Assembly: GCA_008973525.1 (NCBI GenBank) | Contig: WACJ01000525.1 | Location: 62,001-126,000 of the forward strand | Direction of reading: 5' to 3' | DNA: 64,000 nt | Origin: Stenopsyche tienmushanensis | Taxonomy: Eukaryota > Arthropoda > Insecta > Trichoptera > Stenopsychidae | Part shown: positions 12,571-24,300 of the stretch, one piece after another | How positions within the stretch are numbered: position 1 is the stretch's first letter | Layout: each line of letters begins with the position of its first letter | The notes under the pieces: model-generated | The model's database searches: none | Seen by the model: the letters and a program-made list of their open reading frames with translations, nothing else | What the model was told of the DNA's origin: nothing | Made by a program: the position numbers and the translations under genes

Positions 12571-13300
12571 CAGTAGAACCTCGATCATCCGGACGTTGAT
12601 TATCCGTATTTTTTATTATCTGGATTGTGCAAAATAAAACAAAAAGTATATCATTTCCATGTGAAGAATTTTGTTCACTTTTGCTCACCTATGTAATGGT
12701 TTGCGTATTACAAAAGTAAATAATTATTTAATATCAGAAAATAGAAGATCATAGTAAAAAGTTATGAAAAAATCAGTATATACAGAAGTTGAAGAGTGTA
12801 TCTTTATGTGGTTCATACAAAGACGATCAACTGAACAGCCAATATCTGGTCCATTATTGTGTGAAAAAGCAATATTTTTCGATACAAAATGAAATGGAGA
12901 TTTCACCTTCAAAGCAAGTTTGGGTTAGCTTGAAAAATTCAAAGGACGACACGGAATAGGGAACTTGAAATTCATAGGGAAAAGCGTTCTAATGATATAC
13001 CTTCAGCAAACACATTGAAGCTTTTGTGGAGAAGGAAGGATTCGACGAAGAATTTGTATATAATGCTGATGAAACCGCCTTAAATTGGAAAAACTACCCA
13101 ACAAATCTTTAGCATCCAGACTTGAAAATACTTCACCTGGCATAAAACTAGTAAAGAACGTGTCACTATAATGGTGGAAAATTTAAAAAAACCAAATGCT
13201 TTTGAAATATTAAAAGTCTTCTAGTTGAATAAGATCATCAGAAAAAACCAGGATGAACAGTCTTAATATATAAGCGGATGCATTCTCCGTCAGTTTCAGG
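12571..13300 (+). pseudogene. decayed Tigger/jerky-type (pogo superfamily) transposon
   Basis: After a TA, CAGTAGAACCTCGATCATCC at 12571 is a typical Tigger/pogo terminus. Downstream pieces read in several frames: MWFIQRRSTEQPISGPLLCEKA (12806-12871) and LEKFKGRHGI match the CENP-B/jerky DNA-binding region, and EGFDEEFVYNADET (about 13034-13075) matches the first DDE block (the Asp of NADET). Many stops and frame changes are present. No right terminus was found, so the 3' part is lost or unrecognised. Confidence 0.75.
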
Positions 13301-13433
13301 TATTCAAATAAAAGAAAAGTCTTATTTAAAAGAGTTTTTTAAAAAGTTTTTACTTGTTTTCAAAGTTAATAGATCAACTCATAAAGTGAAGTGAAGAATG
13401 ACTATAAATTAGAACATTTAAGTAAAAAAAAGA

Positions 13434-14308
13434 CTAACCCAGAGAAAATGGAGGCATATCGTTGATATTCAAATAGTACACTCCTCTACTATTAGGTGAT
13501 GATGAGTATCCCATTACTGATACGGAATCATTTTTACAATCCAAATCATAAGTGCTTGATTTTGAACATTCCACACCAATGAACGGCTTATCACTGTAAA
13601 CTGTTTCAGTATAAACCATAACACTCCTTCTATGAGGACAAGTCAACAAAATTTGTATGTTCATACTTTGACATTTAGGATGATAACCAGTTCTTCCATT
13701 CAGATAATAATCGACATGACCAATGATACTCTCGTGAAAGCTATATATACTCGAATGGATAACATCCACGAACATCGCATCGTCTGAACTTAAGGACTCG
13801 ACTTTACCCACATTAAAGCAAGGACTGGCAGGATCCAACCCGGTAATTCTCTTCATTTTTTTATTGTACCTCTTTTTGAAATTTCTACCAATGTGTCCTC
13901 CAATTTGTGCGCCAATGCTGTATCCTATTATGTATAATTTTTCATACGGCACACCGCCGGAAATTAAACCCGAAATAAAATCCAAGACCACATCTCCTAC
14001 GTGCGGCACTAACTTTGCCAGCTTAAAATAATCACCATCACTATATTTTGTATAATTCAAAATCATATAATTATGTCCTAGCACAGATGTAAAATTTCTT
14101 GCTAATAAGATGAAAATAGAATCGTCAGGCTTGGAAGTAAATCCTGGTATGAAAATCGTCGTTTTCTTGTTTATGTCGAATTCTGGAGATTTCAAAATTG
14201 ATCCAACTCCTGAAGAAATATTGAATCTCTTGGTGCTATTTGTAGTGATCAAATTGAAGCTCAATTCGTTTATGTCTATGGGATCCTTTTCCACTTTGAC
14301 GGTTTCAC
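13434..14308 (-). CDS. secreted lipase / phospholipase A1-like protein, paralogue 2
   Basis: Same family and fold as the gene at 9709, on the opposite strand. GYSIG carries the nucleophile, GLDPAS the acid and CPHRRS the histidine; DVIHSS and IGHVDYY are further family blocks. The frame stays open upstream to an ATG at 14393, giving a 319-residue single-exon protein with a hydrophobic start. However, TTTTTATAATTTTAG just before 14308 is a good acceptor and would give exactly the split GT codon seen in the other gene, so I prefer a missing upstream signal-peptide exon. The frame ends in SLG and TAG at 13436-13434; the paralogue runs five residues further, and GTTAGT there could also be a donor, so the 3' end is uncertain. 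Confidence 0.87.
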
Positions 14309-14926
14309 CTAAAATTATAAAAATAAGTATTAATCTTATAGAAGAGCCCAATAAAAAAAAAAACATTATATTGATCCCCAAATAACCGATCATGGCTATT
14401 CAGGGGATCCACTAAAATAATTTAAGAGTTGCTATGTACCAAATACATATAAGACTATTATATTAACGGTTGAGATTCAAATCCACATCTTGGAAAAATT
14501 CACTGTATTGACAAATTTGGACGATTATTTTTATGTTATAGCTAATTTCCTGGAAACGAAGAAAAAAATCTTGGTACGACTAATAAAATCGTGCAGAATG
14601 CTAAATTTGTAAATATTATTCAAGTACAATTTTAAAATGGCATTTTTGCTATTCATTCATATATCCGATTTTAGCTTAAAAATCTGTACAAATAACCCTA
14701 GGAAAATTTGCTTTTATCGTTCAATACATTTTTAAAAAAGTACTACTAAATTGCACTTTCAAATTTATATCGACAATTATAAAAAAATGTATTGCTTATA
14801 TTAATTTGTATTCAAACTATAAAATTAGCAGAGGGATTTTAAGGATACATCATTGATACGATATAGCTATTCTCTTCTATCCTGAGTTTAGCCAGCATTT
14901 CTGATATATATGATAGAATATGAATA

Positions 14927-15235
14927 CAGTATACTCTCGATTATCCGGGTGTGCATTATCCAATTTGAGGATTATCCGTGCCTGAAAAATATTATTTAAA
15001 TTTTTAAAAAAAAAAACGATACTCATATAATAAGGCCATTCCTGATAATACTTAGGTGCTATATATACATATGAAGATTAAAGAAACAAAACTATTTGAA
15101 GCGATAGGGATGATGATACTCCAATGATTCAAAAAGAGCAACCTTTTATGTTGAGCTCGAAAAAAGACAGAGATTTTGTGGACGACATGTTGGTTGACGA
15201 GAGTGTCAAATTGATTGTTCATAGGCCCTCCGCAA
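14927..15235 (+). mobile_element. Tigger/pogo-like 5' end fragment
   Basis: After a TA, CAGTATACTCTCGATTATCC followed by further TTATCC repeats resembles Tigger/pogo termini (compare 12571). No transposase frame and no right end were recognised. The fragment lies in the 5' region of the minus-strand lipase gene. Confidence 0.45.
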
Positions 15236-15239
15236 CACT

Positions 15240-15790
15240 TCTCTACCCGGCGTAACCCTATGAGTAGTGAGCTAAATTAATCTTCATAGTCTTAGATTCT
15301 ATATTTGCTTGTCCGCCACTTATTATCCAAACAAATCCACTTATCTTCTCAGAACCGCAGCAACATTTGTCATCTGGAAAACATTATAGAAAGACGTTCG
15401 TAATGTTAACATTTGCAACTCGTTATAAAAATAAGTAACAACGAGACACTGGATTCGCTTTTCGGAGACTCGGACTTCGGAGACGCGCATATCTGGTAGA
15501 CGCAGCAACAATCGACTTAAATAAATAAATCCTATCGCATAACAAATACACCTAAACTCGATTCATCATATCTTTCACACATCATTATTGGTCGATAAAT
15601 TTGGGTTAACGATCTATAAAATCATGCGATGTACGCAGGACGCTCTCCGTCTCTGTCTCCCATGCACAGTTACCGAAATGCGCTACATTTTATCCGTCTC
15701 TGTCTCTCTCCGAGCTCAACGCATAAGAGTGATCTTTCTGAATCAATGGAATTCGCTCGCAAATACGCGATCATCCTACCATACAGGTTA
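15240..15790 (-). repeat. lipase-upstream homology block, copy 2
   Basis: The reverse complement matches 8645-9060 over several hundred bases, interrupted by the candidate LTR at 15404-15544. The peptide frame of copy 1 is broken here by stops. The block lies about 0.95 kb upstream of the minus-strand lipase exon, in the same gene-relative orientation as copy 1. Confidence 0.55.
15404..15544 (+). mobile_element. candidate short solo LTR
   Basis: The segment starts TGTTAAC and ends ATAACA, has a TATAAAAATA box in the first quarter and an AATAAATAAAT polyadenylation-like run near the end, the order expected in an LTR. It interrupts the homology between the two lipase-upstream blocks, as an insertion would. 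The flanks do not show a clear target duplication, and no internal retrotransposon part is present. Confidence 0.4.
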
Positions 15791-16203
15791 ACTATGAGCG
15801 TTTTTCTTGATTAATAATGAGTATTAAATTATGAAATAAAAAATTGTATTATAAATATGATATTATTATATATTTTTGATGAAGAAATACTGGTTGACCA
15901 GATGCAATATAGTCACTATCATTTACATTTAAAAACATAGTTATAAAATCTATTTTTATATTCAAAATGATCATTTTAAGGGAGAATCTTATTAAAAAAA
16001 GGCACCGTTTATTCCACATTATAGAGAATAATCCGCCTAGATGTTTGTTGCGTAACATGCTAGTCCCGTCTTCCTGGAAATACACATCAGACACATCAAT
16101 ATAAATCAATTGTGGTCATAAAATCACTCAATATTGATAGCTATCGCTCAGCATTCACAGTTACAGTATTTCCAGACTTCCTACCTTCTACTAAAAAAAA
16201 TGT
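15791..16203. other. short AT-rich interval, nothing recognised
   Basis: The frame at 15849-16109 on the minus strand has no motif and no exon support. Confidence 0.4.
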
Positions 16204-16211
16204 GTAACCAT

Positions 16212-16620
16212 CAAAGCCGTAACAAGGGTATGAAGCGCCCGTGGCAAATATCTAACTTCCGCCCCCTCCCCCCGGAAATCCAATTTATTGTTGCTTTATA
16301 GTTGCTTCCGAGATCGTACAGATCATAGGAAAAAGCCGTAAAAAGCTCTAAAAGAGGACGGAGTGGCCACAATGTTTGTATGTCCAATCGGTCCGCTTTT
16401 CGGACTGCCGATGTGGCAAATGAGTGCCTTGCAATCGGACGCCATACCTGAATATGTCTACAGAACGTTTGCGAACTCTTATTATAAAACGAAGTTGTCC
16501 AAAGAAGACTGATAAAAACCTTGTTCAACTCTCGACTGGGTCGGTGTTCTGGGTTTGCGCCCCGAGCCCAGTTACGCCCGTGGCGGGCGCCTGCTTTGCT
16601 ACGCCCTTGTTACGGCCCTG
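16212..16620. mobile_element. hAT-type non-autonomous element (CCGTAACAAGGG ends), 409 bp
   Basis: The left end has AGCCGTAACAAGGG and the right end CCCTTGTTACGGCCCTG, inverted repeats of a common hAT type. The flanking 8-mers GTAACCAT (16204-16211) and GTAAGCAT (16621-16628) match at 7 of 8, fitting hAT's 8-bp target duplication. The core (GTCCAATCGGTCCGC ... GTCTACAGAACG) recurs at 43746-44185 and 53081-53400. There is no coding capacity. Confidence 0.75.
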
Positions 16621-16628
16621 GTAAGCAT

Positions 16629-18115
16629 TATATAATGCTGAAATCTGGGCATTACACTCGTATGACGCTAAGATATTAATTTTATGTTGCAATCTATTGA
16701 CTAAAAAACTATTGACGTCAATCATATTTTTTAAGGCAAATATGCAATTTTATGCTTAAAATTATTATTACAACATTTAAGAAATTAGTTTATGGACATT
16801 TTAGTGTTTTTTATGCATTTATATTTTGAATTGGATAAGGTACACTTTATTATATGTATGATTTTTTTTTTTTAAAAAAAGATTTAAACATGACAGTTTG
16901 ATAACGCCATTACAATTTTAAAAATTCATACATACAATAGAGGGTTCTTTATTCAAACACGAATCAATAAAAATTGTATACATTTTATCTTACATAACAA
17001 GTGCATTATTCTATAGGTGTTCATCAATGTTCCCAGAAAATCATTTTCTCTCAATCTCAACATTTTATCATAACTGTCAAAGCAATGGATGTAAACAGGT
17101 ATTATTGCAATTATGAGAAAGAGCTTAAACTTTATCATGACTGAGCAAATTTAATGCAGTACTAAATTGACAAATCGCTACACGAAGACTGAATGACAAT
17201 TGGTGTTTTCAATAAACAATTTCACAACTGAGCAAAAAGGTGTCTTAACAATAAAGCACGTCACATGAGGCATTGATTTAAACATAAATTAAAGATATTT
17301 TAAATTTCAAAGCAAATATGAATTCATAGTTCATAGTTCTTACGTTGATGATTTAAATATGTTTAATTTTAAATATACAGTGCTGGATTTATTATGTAAA
17401 ATTTTGTCGAAACTAAAAAATAATATAAATATAAGGGCATATATTGGTGGCTAAATAAGCTACTGTATATATTGGTAACCGAGATTTTTTTTTCTTAATT
17501 TCTGATGAAATGAACTTAATTTATACTGCCAAAGGAGATTGGTGAATAATTCCAAACTTTATTCTTCCAGCAATCATTACTGTCCTCCGAAATGGAGAGG
17601 AGATGTCTAAAATGTCGTAAGATCAAGCTGAAATTTAAACGGTTTAATATAAATTTGAACTTTGAATATGAATAATTATGATAACACACTTTTTACCAAA
17701 GGTATCAAAAGACGACTTTAATCAAAATCCGCCTCGTGAATTAAATCATCTTTCCTCATTTGACTTTGTGATTTATCTCAAAATTATTGCTAATTTAATT
17801 TGATTGTAAATTTTTAGTCTCGTTACCCCTGTAGCCCATTAGGGAACCTGATTTTAGCCCCTTTTAAAATTTTATAATGAAATTGCATAAAACTATATGA
17901 AATTACAATTTTAAAATACTTCCTTGATTATTTTTTTTTAATGAATCTTTTCACCCAACGAACATTCTTAGAACTGTTAATATAATAATAGGATATTCAG
18001 CACATACTTTTCGCCAAAATGTACAGAGGTCATAGTTTTGAAATTAGCGAAAAGAGAAATTAGAGAAAAAAATCAGCAAGATACGTCAGCATTTTGATGA
18101 ATGATTTATCTTTTA
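16629..18115. other. AT-rich stretch without a recognised gene
   Basis: Only short frames without motifs are found on both strands, with no repeat boundary seen. Confidence 0.5.
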
Positions 18116-18119
18116 TTTT

Positions 18120-18690
18120 TTAGTACAATTTTATTTCTTTCTGTGTTCTCTGGTTTTCGAGAAACGATCCTATTTCTTCACGGAGCTCATAAACCCTGTT
18201 AAACTTCTCCCTCTCGACAGCCAGGGTACCTCTGTGTGATAAAAAATACTATTCAACTTCATCGCACAAAACTTTGAATACGTAGCGCTGCCACGAATTT
18301 GATTCTGGCATATGGAGTATATCTGAAGGAAGCTTCTTTAACAGCCAAATTGTATCATACAGTGATAAGACAAAACTTGAGGAGCAAAATGTTTCACGAC
18401 TGCTCGAAATCCAGAACGTATTCCCATCATGGAAGGCGCCTGTAAAAACGCCAACTACCTTTAACCAACCCAGTTCTTTTTCCTCTGTTAATAACTGTTT
18501 TAGCGTTTTGAATACGTCTTCACCGCAAGAAGTGGTGGGAAAAGACTTACAAAACAAGAATTCCTCTTTTACACGGTCATCTTTAATGTACCAAATTTAT
18601 TTCAGTAATTGCGAACACGAAGCTTCATCGGTTATCTCATCCAATTGCAGCGCAAACATAGAACATAGAGATTTTTAGATCAGTTTCTTA
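18120..18690 (-). pseudogene. hAT transposase fragment (ZBED5/SCAND3/GTF2I-repeat type)
   Basis: The minus strand reads, across frame changes, FALQLDEITDEASCSQLL, DDRVKEEF, then FCKSFPTTSCGEDVFKTLKQ, and lower down TEVPWLSRG and RVYELREEIGSFLENQ. These blocks, in this order, belong to the hAT-derived protein group that includes ZBED5, SCAND3 and GTF2IRD2. The longest piece runs 18557 to 18249. Stops and shifts show it is dead, and no termini were found. It lies just beyond the 3' end of IntS11. Confidence 0.75.
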
Positions 18691-18864
18691 ACTTATCTTG
18701 CTTGGATGTCCTTAATTAAAGAAGATATAAAATAAAGCCATGTTAAAATATTTTCTCATGATTTAATTTTTTACAATTAATAATGAAATTCAAATCATCA
18801 CTGATTACAAAGCGTTATTACATCAATATCAAATATTGAAAATACTATTTTTGACAGGTTTATA

Positions 18865-20652
18865 TTATTTAACGGGTTGAAGTAATCCTAAAATATAACT
18901 ACCTAAATCCTCATCCTGATTAGTCCACGACACGTACACATTTTTATTTATATCATCATCACCCTCGACTTTTATTAATACCGATTCTACAGATATATTA
19001 CTATTGTCAGTCAAATGAATATTCCACTCGGGTAATCTTTCCACTAAGAGTTGAAGCAATCGCTGTGCAGTTCTCGACGCAGGTCCCTCCGCTTCAAATC
19101 TCACGGTACTGGTGAATCTGATTGTGTGCCTATTAATGCCTGCTTCTTCGCAAACTTCATCTATGTCCATCACTGATAATTTGTTATCTTTCACGCATAA
19201 CACGCCGTGAACTATGCGTCTGCGTTTTGGATCGGGCGGATGAGCATTGTATCGAACAGCTTCAGCTTTCAACAGCCTCAATGAGACGTCGACGGGAATT
19301 TTAATAGGGGTGTTTATTACGCATGTGTCACCGTTTGCCGGATTATAACAGTTTATTTTAAATTCTTCCCTTATTTTATGCATTAAAAATTCCATTTTTT
19401 CTGCTTCGCCGTGCACAAGCATAACATTTTTAGGTTCGCAATATTGAATCAACTGCATTATTCCTTTGGCATCAGCATGGGCTGAAAAAGACATATATTC
19501 AACAGCCATTTTAACTTCAACTATTTGTCCATTTTCAAATTCAACCTTTTTATCGCCATTTAGAATTTTATGACCGACAGTGCCCTGAACGCAGAATCCG
19601 GGCATGATTACCATGTTGTTTTCATTAGGGGCCCATTTTTTGAAAATTGACAGAGAAAGACCGGCGTGTAACATCCCTGGTGTAGCGAAGACAACCATCG
19701 GACCTGGATTGTCTATGTTCGACTTATCAAAAGGTTTGATGTGCTTAAAATCGAACATGTTTCGCTGTACAAAAGTCTTTCTTATCTTTTGATTCGTCCA
19801 CGTTATGAACATCTTATAGTAATTATTGGCCTTTTCTGTGAGACCGACGGCGAAATAGACTGGATATTTCAAATTCATCCTCTCCCAGTATGTCTCGAGG
19901 AGAATGCACAGCTCTTGGGCCCTGCCAAGAGCGAACACTGGGATGAGAACTTTTCCTCCGTTTTCAACGCACTCGTGAACCTTCTTCAGGAAATCTCTCT
20001 CGCGGCATCTCTTCGAATCCCTGATGGTGGTCGCGTAAGTCGATTCAGAAATGAGCAGATCAGGCCGACATTTGTCAATCCATGCCGCTCCGAGATGTCG
20101 ATCCGGAGTCATGTTGTAATCACCCGTGTATACGACAGACTGCGAACCTACTTTTATCCAGAACATGGCTGCCCCCAAGACGTGACCAGCATAATAGGCT
20201 TTTATTTCGAGTTCGTTGTCGACCATGACAGATTGGTGCAGAGTGACCGCGGTGACTTTCTTCATGCAGTCTTTGATGTTCTGCGACGTAAAAAAGTTCG
20301 ATTCGCCCTTTCGTTCGACGGCCACTTTTCGCATATCCTCCAAGAGAATAGGTGCTATGGCTTTCGTCGGATGTGTCATATATATCGGTCCCGTATAGCC
20401 GACAATCTCCGACATATACGGCAACGCTCCGCAGTGATCCAGATGAAAGTGAGAAATTATCACACAGTCGATCTGCCCAGTTATGGGGCCTTCGGGCACG
20501 ATGTATGAGAAGTCCGGAAATCTTCTTTCGTCGTTGTAGCCCATGTGCATTCCGCAATCCAGCATGATATTTTTACCTCCCATAGAGAGTAAAATACAGC
20601 TCCTGCCGACATCTTGACCAGCTCCGAGAGGCGTAATCTTAATATCAGGCAT
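18865..20652 (-). CDS. IntS11: Integrator complex subunit 11 (RNA endonuclease)
   Basis: Catalytic metallo-beta-lactamase/beta-CASP nuclease of the Integrator complex, which cleaves nascent snRNA and promoter-proximal Pol II transcripts in the nucleus. The 595-residue product matches the family's roughly 600 residues end to end. The N-terminal [19 protein letters not shown] is the family start, so I use the ATG at 20652; the frame is open 15 bases further only from a GTG. The zinc motif HFHLDH lies near residues 68-73, the later metal ligand in YAGHVLGA, and [20 protein letters not shown] and FSAHAD are further nuclease blocks. The C-terminal domain is less conserved but present (ends [13 protein letters not shown]). 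The coding region has no intron, unusual beside its intron-rich neighbours. It diverges from Atg14. Confidence 0.97.
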   Translation of the reverse strand: MPDIKITPLGAGQDVGRSCILLSMGGKNIMLDCGMHMGYNDERRFPDFSYIVPEGPITGQIDCVIISHFHLDHCGALPYMSEIVGYTGPIYMTHPTKAIAPILLEDMRKVAVERKGESNFFTSQNIKDCMKKVTAVTLHQSVMVDNELEIKAYYAGHVLGAAMFWIKVGSQSVVYTGDYNMTPDRHLGAAWIDKCRPDLLISESTYATTIRDSKRCRERDFLKKVHECVENGGKVLIPVFALGRAQELCILLETYWERMNLKYPVYFAVGLTEKANNYYKMFITWTNQKIRKTFVQRNMFDFKHIKPFDKSNIDNPGPMVVFATPGMLHAGLSLSIFKKWAPNENNMVIMPGFCVQGTVGHKILNGDKKVEFENGQIVEVKMAVEYMSFSAHADAKGIMQLIQYCEPKNVMLVHGEAEKMEFLMHKIREEFKINCYNPANGDTCVINTPIKIPVDVSLRLLKAEAVRYNAHPPDPKRRRIVHGVLCVKDNKLSVMDIDEVCEEAGINRHTIRFTSTVRFEAEGPASRTAQRLLQLLVERLPEWNIHLTDNSNISVESVLIKVEGDDDINKNVYVSWTNQDEDLGSYILGLLQPVK

Positions 20653-21308
20653 TTTTACGCCGACCACGACTGACGGCGCGCAAGCTGACAGTTGGTGTTT
20701 TTAAATCGTACAATAACTGGTCTTAAAGGTTCAAAATGTGACCAAATAAATGCGCTAATTTTCTACCGTCATTCTGATACCAACCTAAAATTATATTTAC
20801 TTTATTGAAAATATATTATGTGTGTGAATGAAATGAGTAGCCGTAATATAAAATTTCCACTCATAAAAAAATAATTGGAGATAATAACGCAATATATAAA
20901 TTATATCTGACACAATATATATATTTTTTTTTTTAACTTTCGTTGAAAAATAAAATTATGCCGAAAGTTATTTTTAGACTTTAGAGGTCGTATATTTATG
21001 ACGAAAAGTTATTTAATTCCAATTTATGTATTATTATTTAAACTCATGTTGGAAATTTTAAAAAAATAACTTGTAATATAAAAAGTGTATGAAATGACAA
21101 TTTATATTTTTAAAAAATTAGCAACAAAAAATAATAACCTATTCAATTGAATTAGATGATATTAGGATTATTTGTTTGTATTTATAAAATAAAGAAATCG
21201 TATTTCGATTGTTGATTTGACAATTGTCAGAATGCGGTCCGCGCAGGCGCATGAGCTCGCAAACCAGCTGTTGTTAGTTTTCGATTGACAGTTGAGCGTT
21301 ACTGTAGA
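20653..21308. promoter_or_regulatory. shared divergent 5' region of IntS11 and Atg14
   Basis: The two start codons face away from each other across 656 bp. A locally GC-rich patch at about 21231-21265 (GCGGTCCGCGCAGGCGCATG) lies just upstream of Atg14. No TATA box is well placed for either gene, which fits housekeeping promoters. Whether the promoter is truly bidirectional is inference. Confidence 0.5.
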
Positions 21309-24300
21309 ATGTTGGTGAATGATCCAGGATGCGGCGGATTTGAGGGCTGCGGAGCCTGCGGCGCCATCCGCGGCGTCTTCTACTGCTGCAAATGCGTACA
21401 ACGGGGAGACTTCGTCTATTCCACAGCCACTCTACCCGAGAGGTCTTTGTTTCCATTGCTTTTATGCGCATTATTTACTTTCTAATTCATGCTGCAACGC
21501 TATTATATGGCGTATGATTTTAGCGATAACGCTCTATTATTTTTAATTATTATTATTCAGATATGCTGATAAACAGCTCAAACTGATGCGCTGCAAGTCT
21601 TATTGTCGAGACGTCGAAAAAATTTACAATGAATTGCCCCGACTCAAAAAATTAAAAAGAAAAGAAGAGCTCGAAATCAACATTAACATATCCAACAAAC
21701 GAATAGAAATATTAAAATCTGCCATTTGTCAATCTAAGGATAGGTTAAGCCAATGTAATGCGAAATCAAACATTTTAAAAGACGCCAACGACCAATTGCT
21801 TCGTGACATTCCATGTATAAAAAATAATGTTGAAACCTTAAAAGAAGCAGTTTCGGATAAACGAAAATTTGCCAACGAACAATGGCAGACTTTTCTCTCC
21901 GTGCAAGAGCAACTGCACAATTTAAGAAAAACGAGACTGAAGCAATTAGTAGATTACGTATTTCCCATCGGAGAAGCCAAAAAAAACAGGTTAGTGACTT
22001 TTAACTCTATATCCGAGGTTATTTCCTTCCATTGACACAATATCATATATTCTACAATAACTTTTATACCATATTTACTATTTCTATATTAGGATGAAAT
22101 CAATAAAATAATTATAAACGACATAATGGTATAAAATATTCAATTTTTCATTTGTCATTTTACAATACTGCATAAAAATTATCTACAAATCTTTAAAATA
22201 CTTTTTCATTTGATAACATAAGATTATACATTCTGTGAATGCGTCTTAAAATTAACAACTATCTCTGTTGATAATTAATTATCTATTTACTAATGATCGT
22301 ATTCATTTGTAGATAACAATTTATTCATTTATAATTGATTTCTCCTTCTCATATTCTATTGAAATGCATATGAAAATATATTAGGATTGCACAAGCTGTA
22401 CATAAAATTTCACTACATTTTTAATCAATATTAATTAACAGACTTTCTTATAACATAACATATTTAATTAAATTTTTAAGTAAAAAATATAACGAAAAGC
22501 AAAATGAATCAATTCTTTTTTTTTCCCAAGAATATTTAGCAGCGGTATTGGTACGGAGCGTGCATTAGCCGAGGCATCTCGGCCGGTAAAATTTGATATC
22601 ATTACGGACTTGGCACCCATTCAAATTCTATCAGCTTCTCTACCACTGGGAGGTGATTACAGTGTATATTGTCATTGGGGTGAGCTTATTTTATTTTTTT
22701 AATACAGTGGAACCTCGTGTTACGAGCCAAGACTTGTCAAAATTTTTGTCTCAGTTTCGTCAATTTGTTAACTTGTTCCCATTGGACCAAGTTACTAGGC
22801 CATAAACTGATGTAAGACCGTCTGACACTCCTCTTTGTGCAAATGCGATTGGCGAGAAGAAGAAAAAGCTTCTTCTTGTTTACTCTAGGGAGAACCTGTG
22901 AGCATTCAAAAGGTGCAAACTGCGAAAGGACAGGCTGCCTGTTATGTGAAGGTCAAACAATAGGGCATGGACTGATGAAGAGCTGTTTACTGAATGGATA
23001 GACTCTGCTGCTGGTCCTGAAATTTAAAAAAATACCTGCTGGATAATAATCTTCATCTGAAAATCATGCTAATTATAGATGATGCTCCTGCCCACACCGA
23101 GAGAGTTCAGGATAATATTTTGGAGGAGTTTAGTTTAATAAAAGTTGTCTTCCTTCCACCCAACACAACTATCCTGCAGCCCATGGATCAGTCAGTTATC
23201 TCTAACTTCAAGAAATTGTATACGAAGGGGCTTTTCAAATTCTGCTTCAACATCACCAAGAGCATGCAGCTTACCCTACGAGAGTTTTGGAAAAACCACT
23301 TTGATATCATAGGGTGCCTGAAACACGCAAAGTTTCTTGAGAAGAACACTGAACTCTGCGTAGAAAAAGTTGTGGCCTGAGGTGGCTTTAGAATGAGACT
23401 TCGAGGGGTTTGTTAATTAAAAGGAGCCTGTCCCTGGGCAAATTGGGAACCTCCGCATCGACGAGTTGAAGAAGTTGCATGAACAACAACACTATCAACT
23501 AAAGGAGGCTCTGTCGAGAGCGGAGGAAGCGGAGAGGGAGAAAAATAAACTGTCGACAGCAGAGATTAGAGCTCGTACTTTAATGTGGTTAAAATTACAA
23601 ACATTTGTGGAAGAAAATCATCCAGATAAAGCAGCAGCTATTAGGACTATTGATGACGTTGCTATGGCTCATTTCAGCGAGATTGCGAGAGTGAATTTAT
23701 TGAGAGTTCTCCCGAAATACAGCTGATCGAGGGACACGGGAACAGTGATTAATCGTCTCACCACCTCCGACATACCATGAAGTACCATGAATAAATAATT
23801 ATTTATACTTATATTAACACATTGCGGTCCGTAAACGCGTGTTTGTTATATGAACTTTTGACGTAAAAAAAAAATATATCAACGCTATATTTTTTTCTAG
23901 TTTCGCCGAGAGATGATCTTATATATATTTAAGACTTGACTAAAAAATTAAAATGATTAAAAAAAAATTTTTTTCACTGGGAAATTTAACGACTAAACAT
24001 GTGATCTCCCACATTTGCCCAAATTCTGCGGCCCGTAATGTGTTAACATTATTATAGGTATTATTAAATAATATTTTTTGAATTGATTTTTTTTTCATAA
24101 TAATTTTGGGGGGTCCGGGACGAATCAATTGCATTCCCATTATTTCTTATGGGAAAACTCGTTCCTGGCTATAAGCTTTTCAGCTTACGAGCTACCTTCC
24201 GGAATGAATTAAACTCGTAACCTGAGGTTCCACTGTACTTTGAAAAAATGCTTCAAATATTCCAAAATTTTCATTATTCACTTGACAAATCTCATTAATG

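Larger units (their letters stand above)
22705..24235 (+). mobile_element. Tigger/pogo-like transposon in Atg14 intron 3
   Basis: CAGTGGAACCTCG.GTTACGAG at 22705 and CTCGTAACCTGAGGTTCCACTG ending at 24235 are inverted repeats, flanked by TA on both sides (22703-22704, 24236-24237). The 1531-bp body encodes a damaged DDE transposase on the same strand as Atg14. A separate TTAA-flanked 233-bp element is nested at 23814-24046. Confidence 0.88.

Noticed and set aside
14309..14393. In-frame extension of the minus-strand lipase to an ATG with a hydrophobic leader
   Set aside because: A good acceptor at 14309-14310 and the matching phase-1 start in the paralogue favour intron sequence, although a single-exon gene cannot be excluded.
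19741..20508. 255-codon plus-strand frame opposite IntS11
   Set aside because: It lies entirely within the conserved IntS11 coding region and shows no domain of its own.
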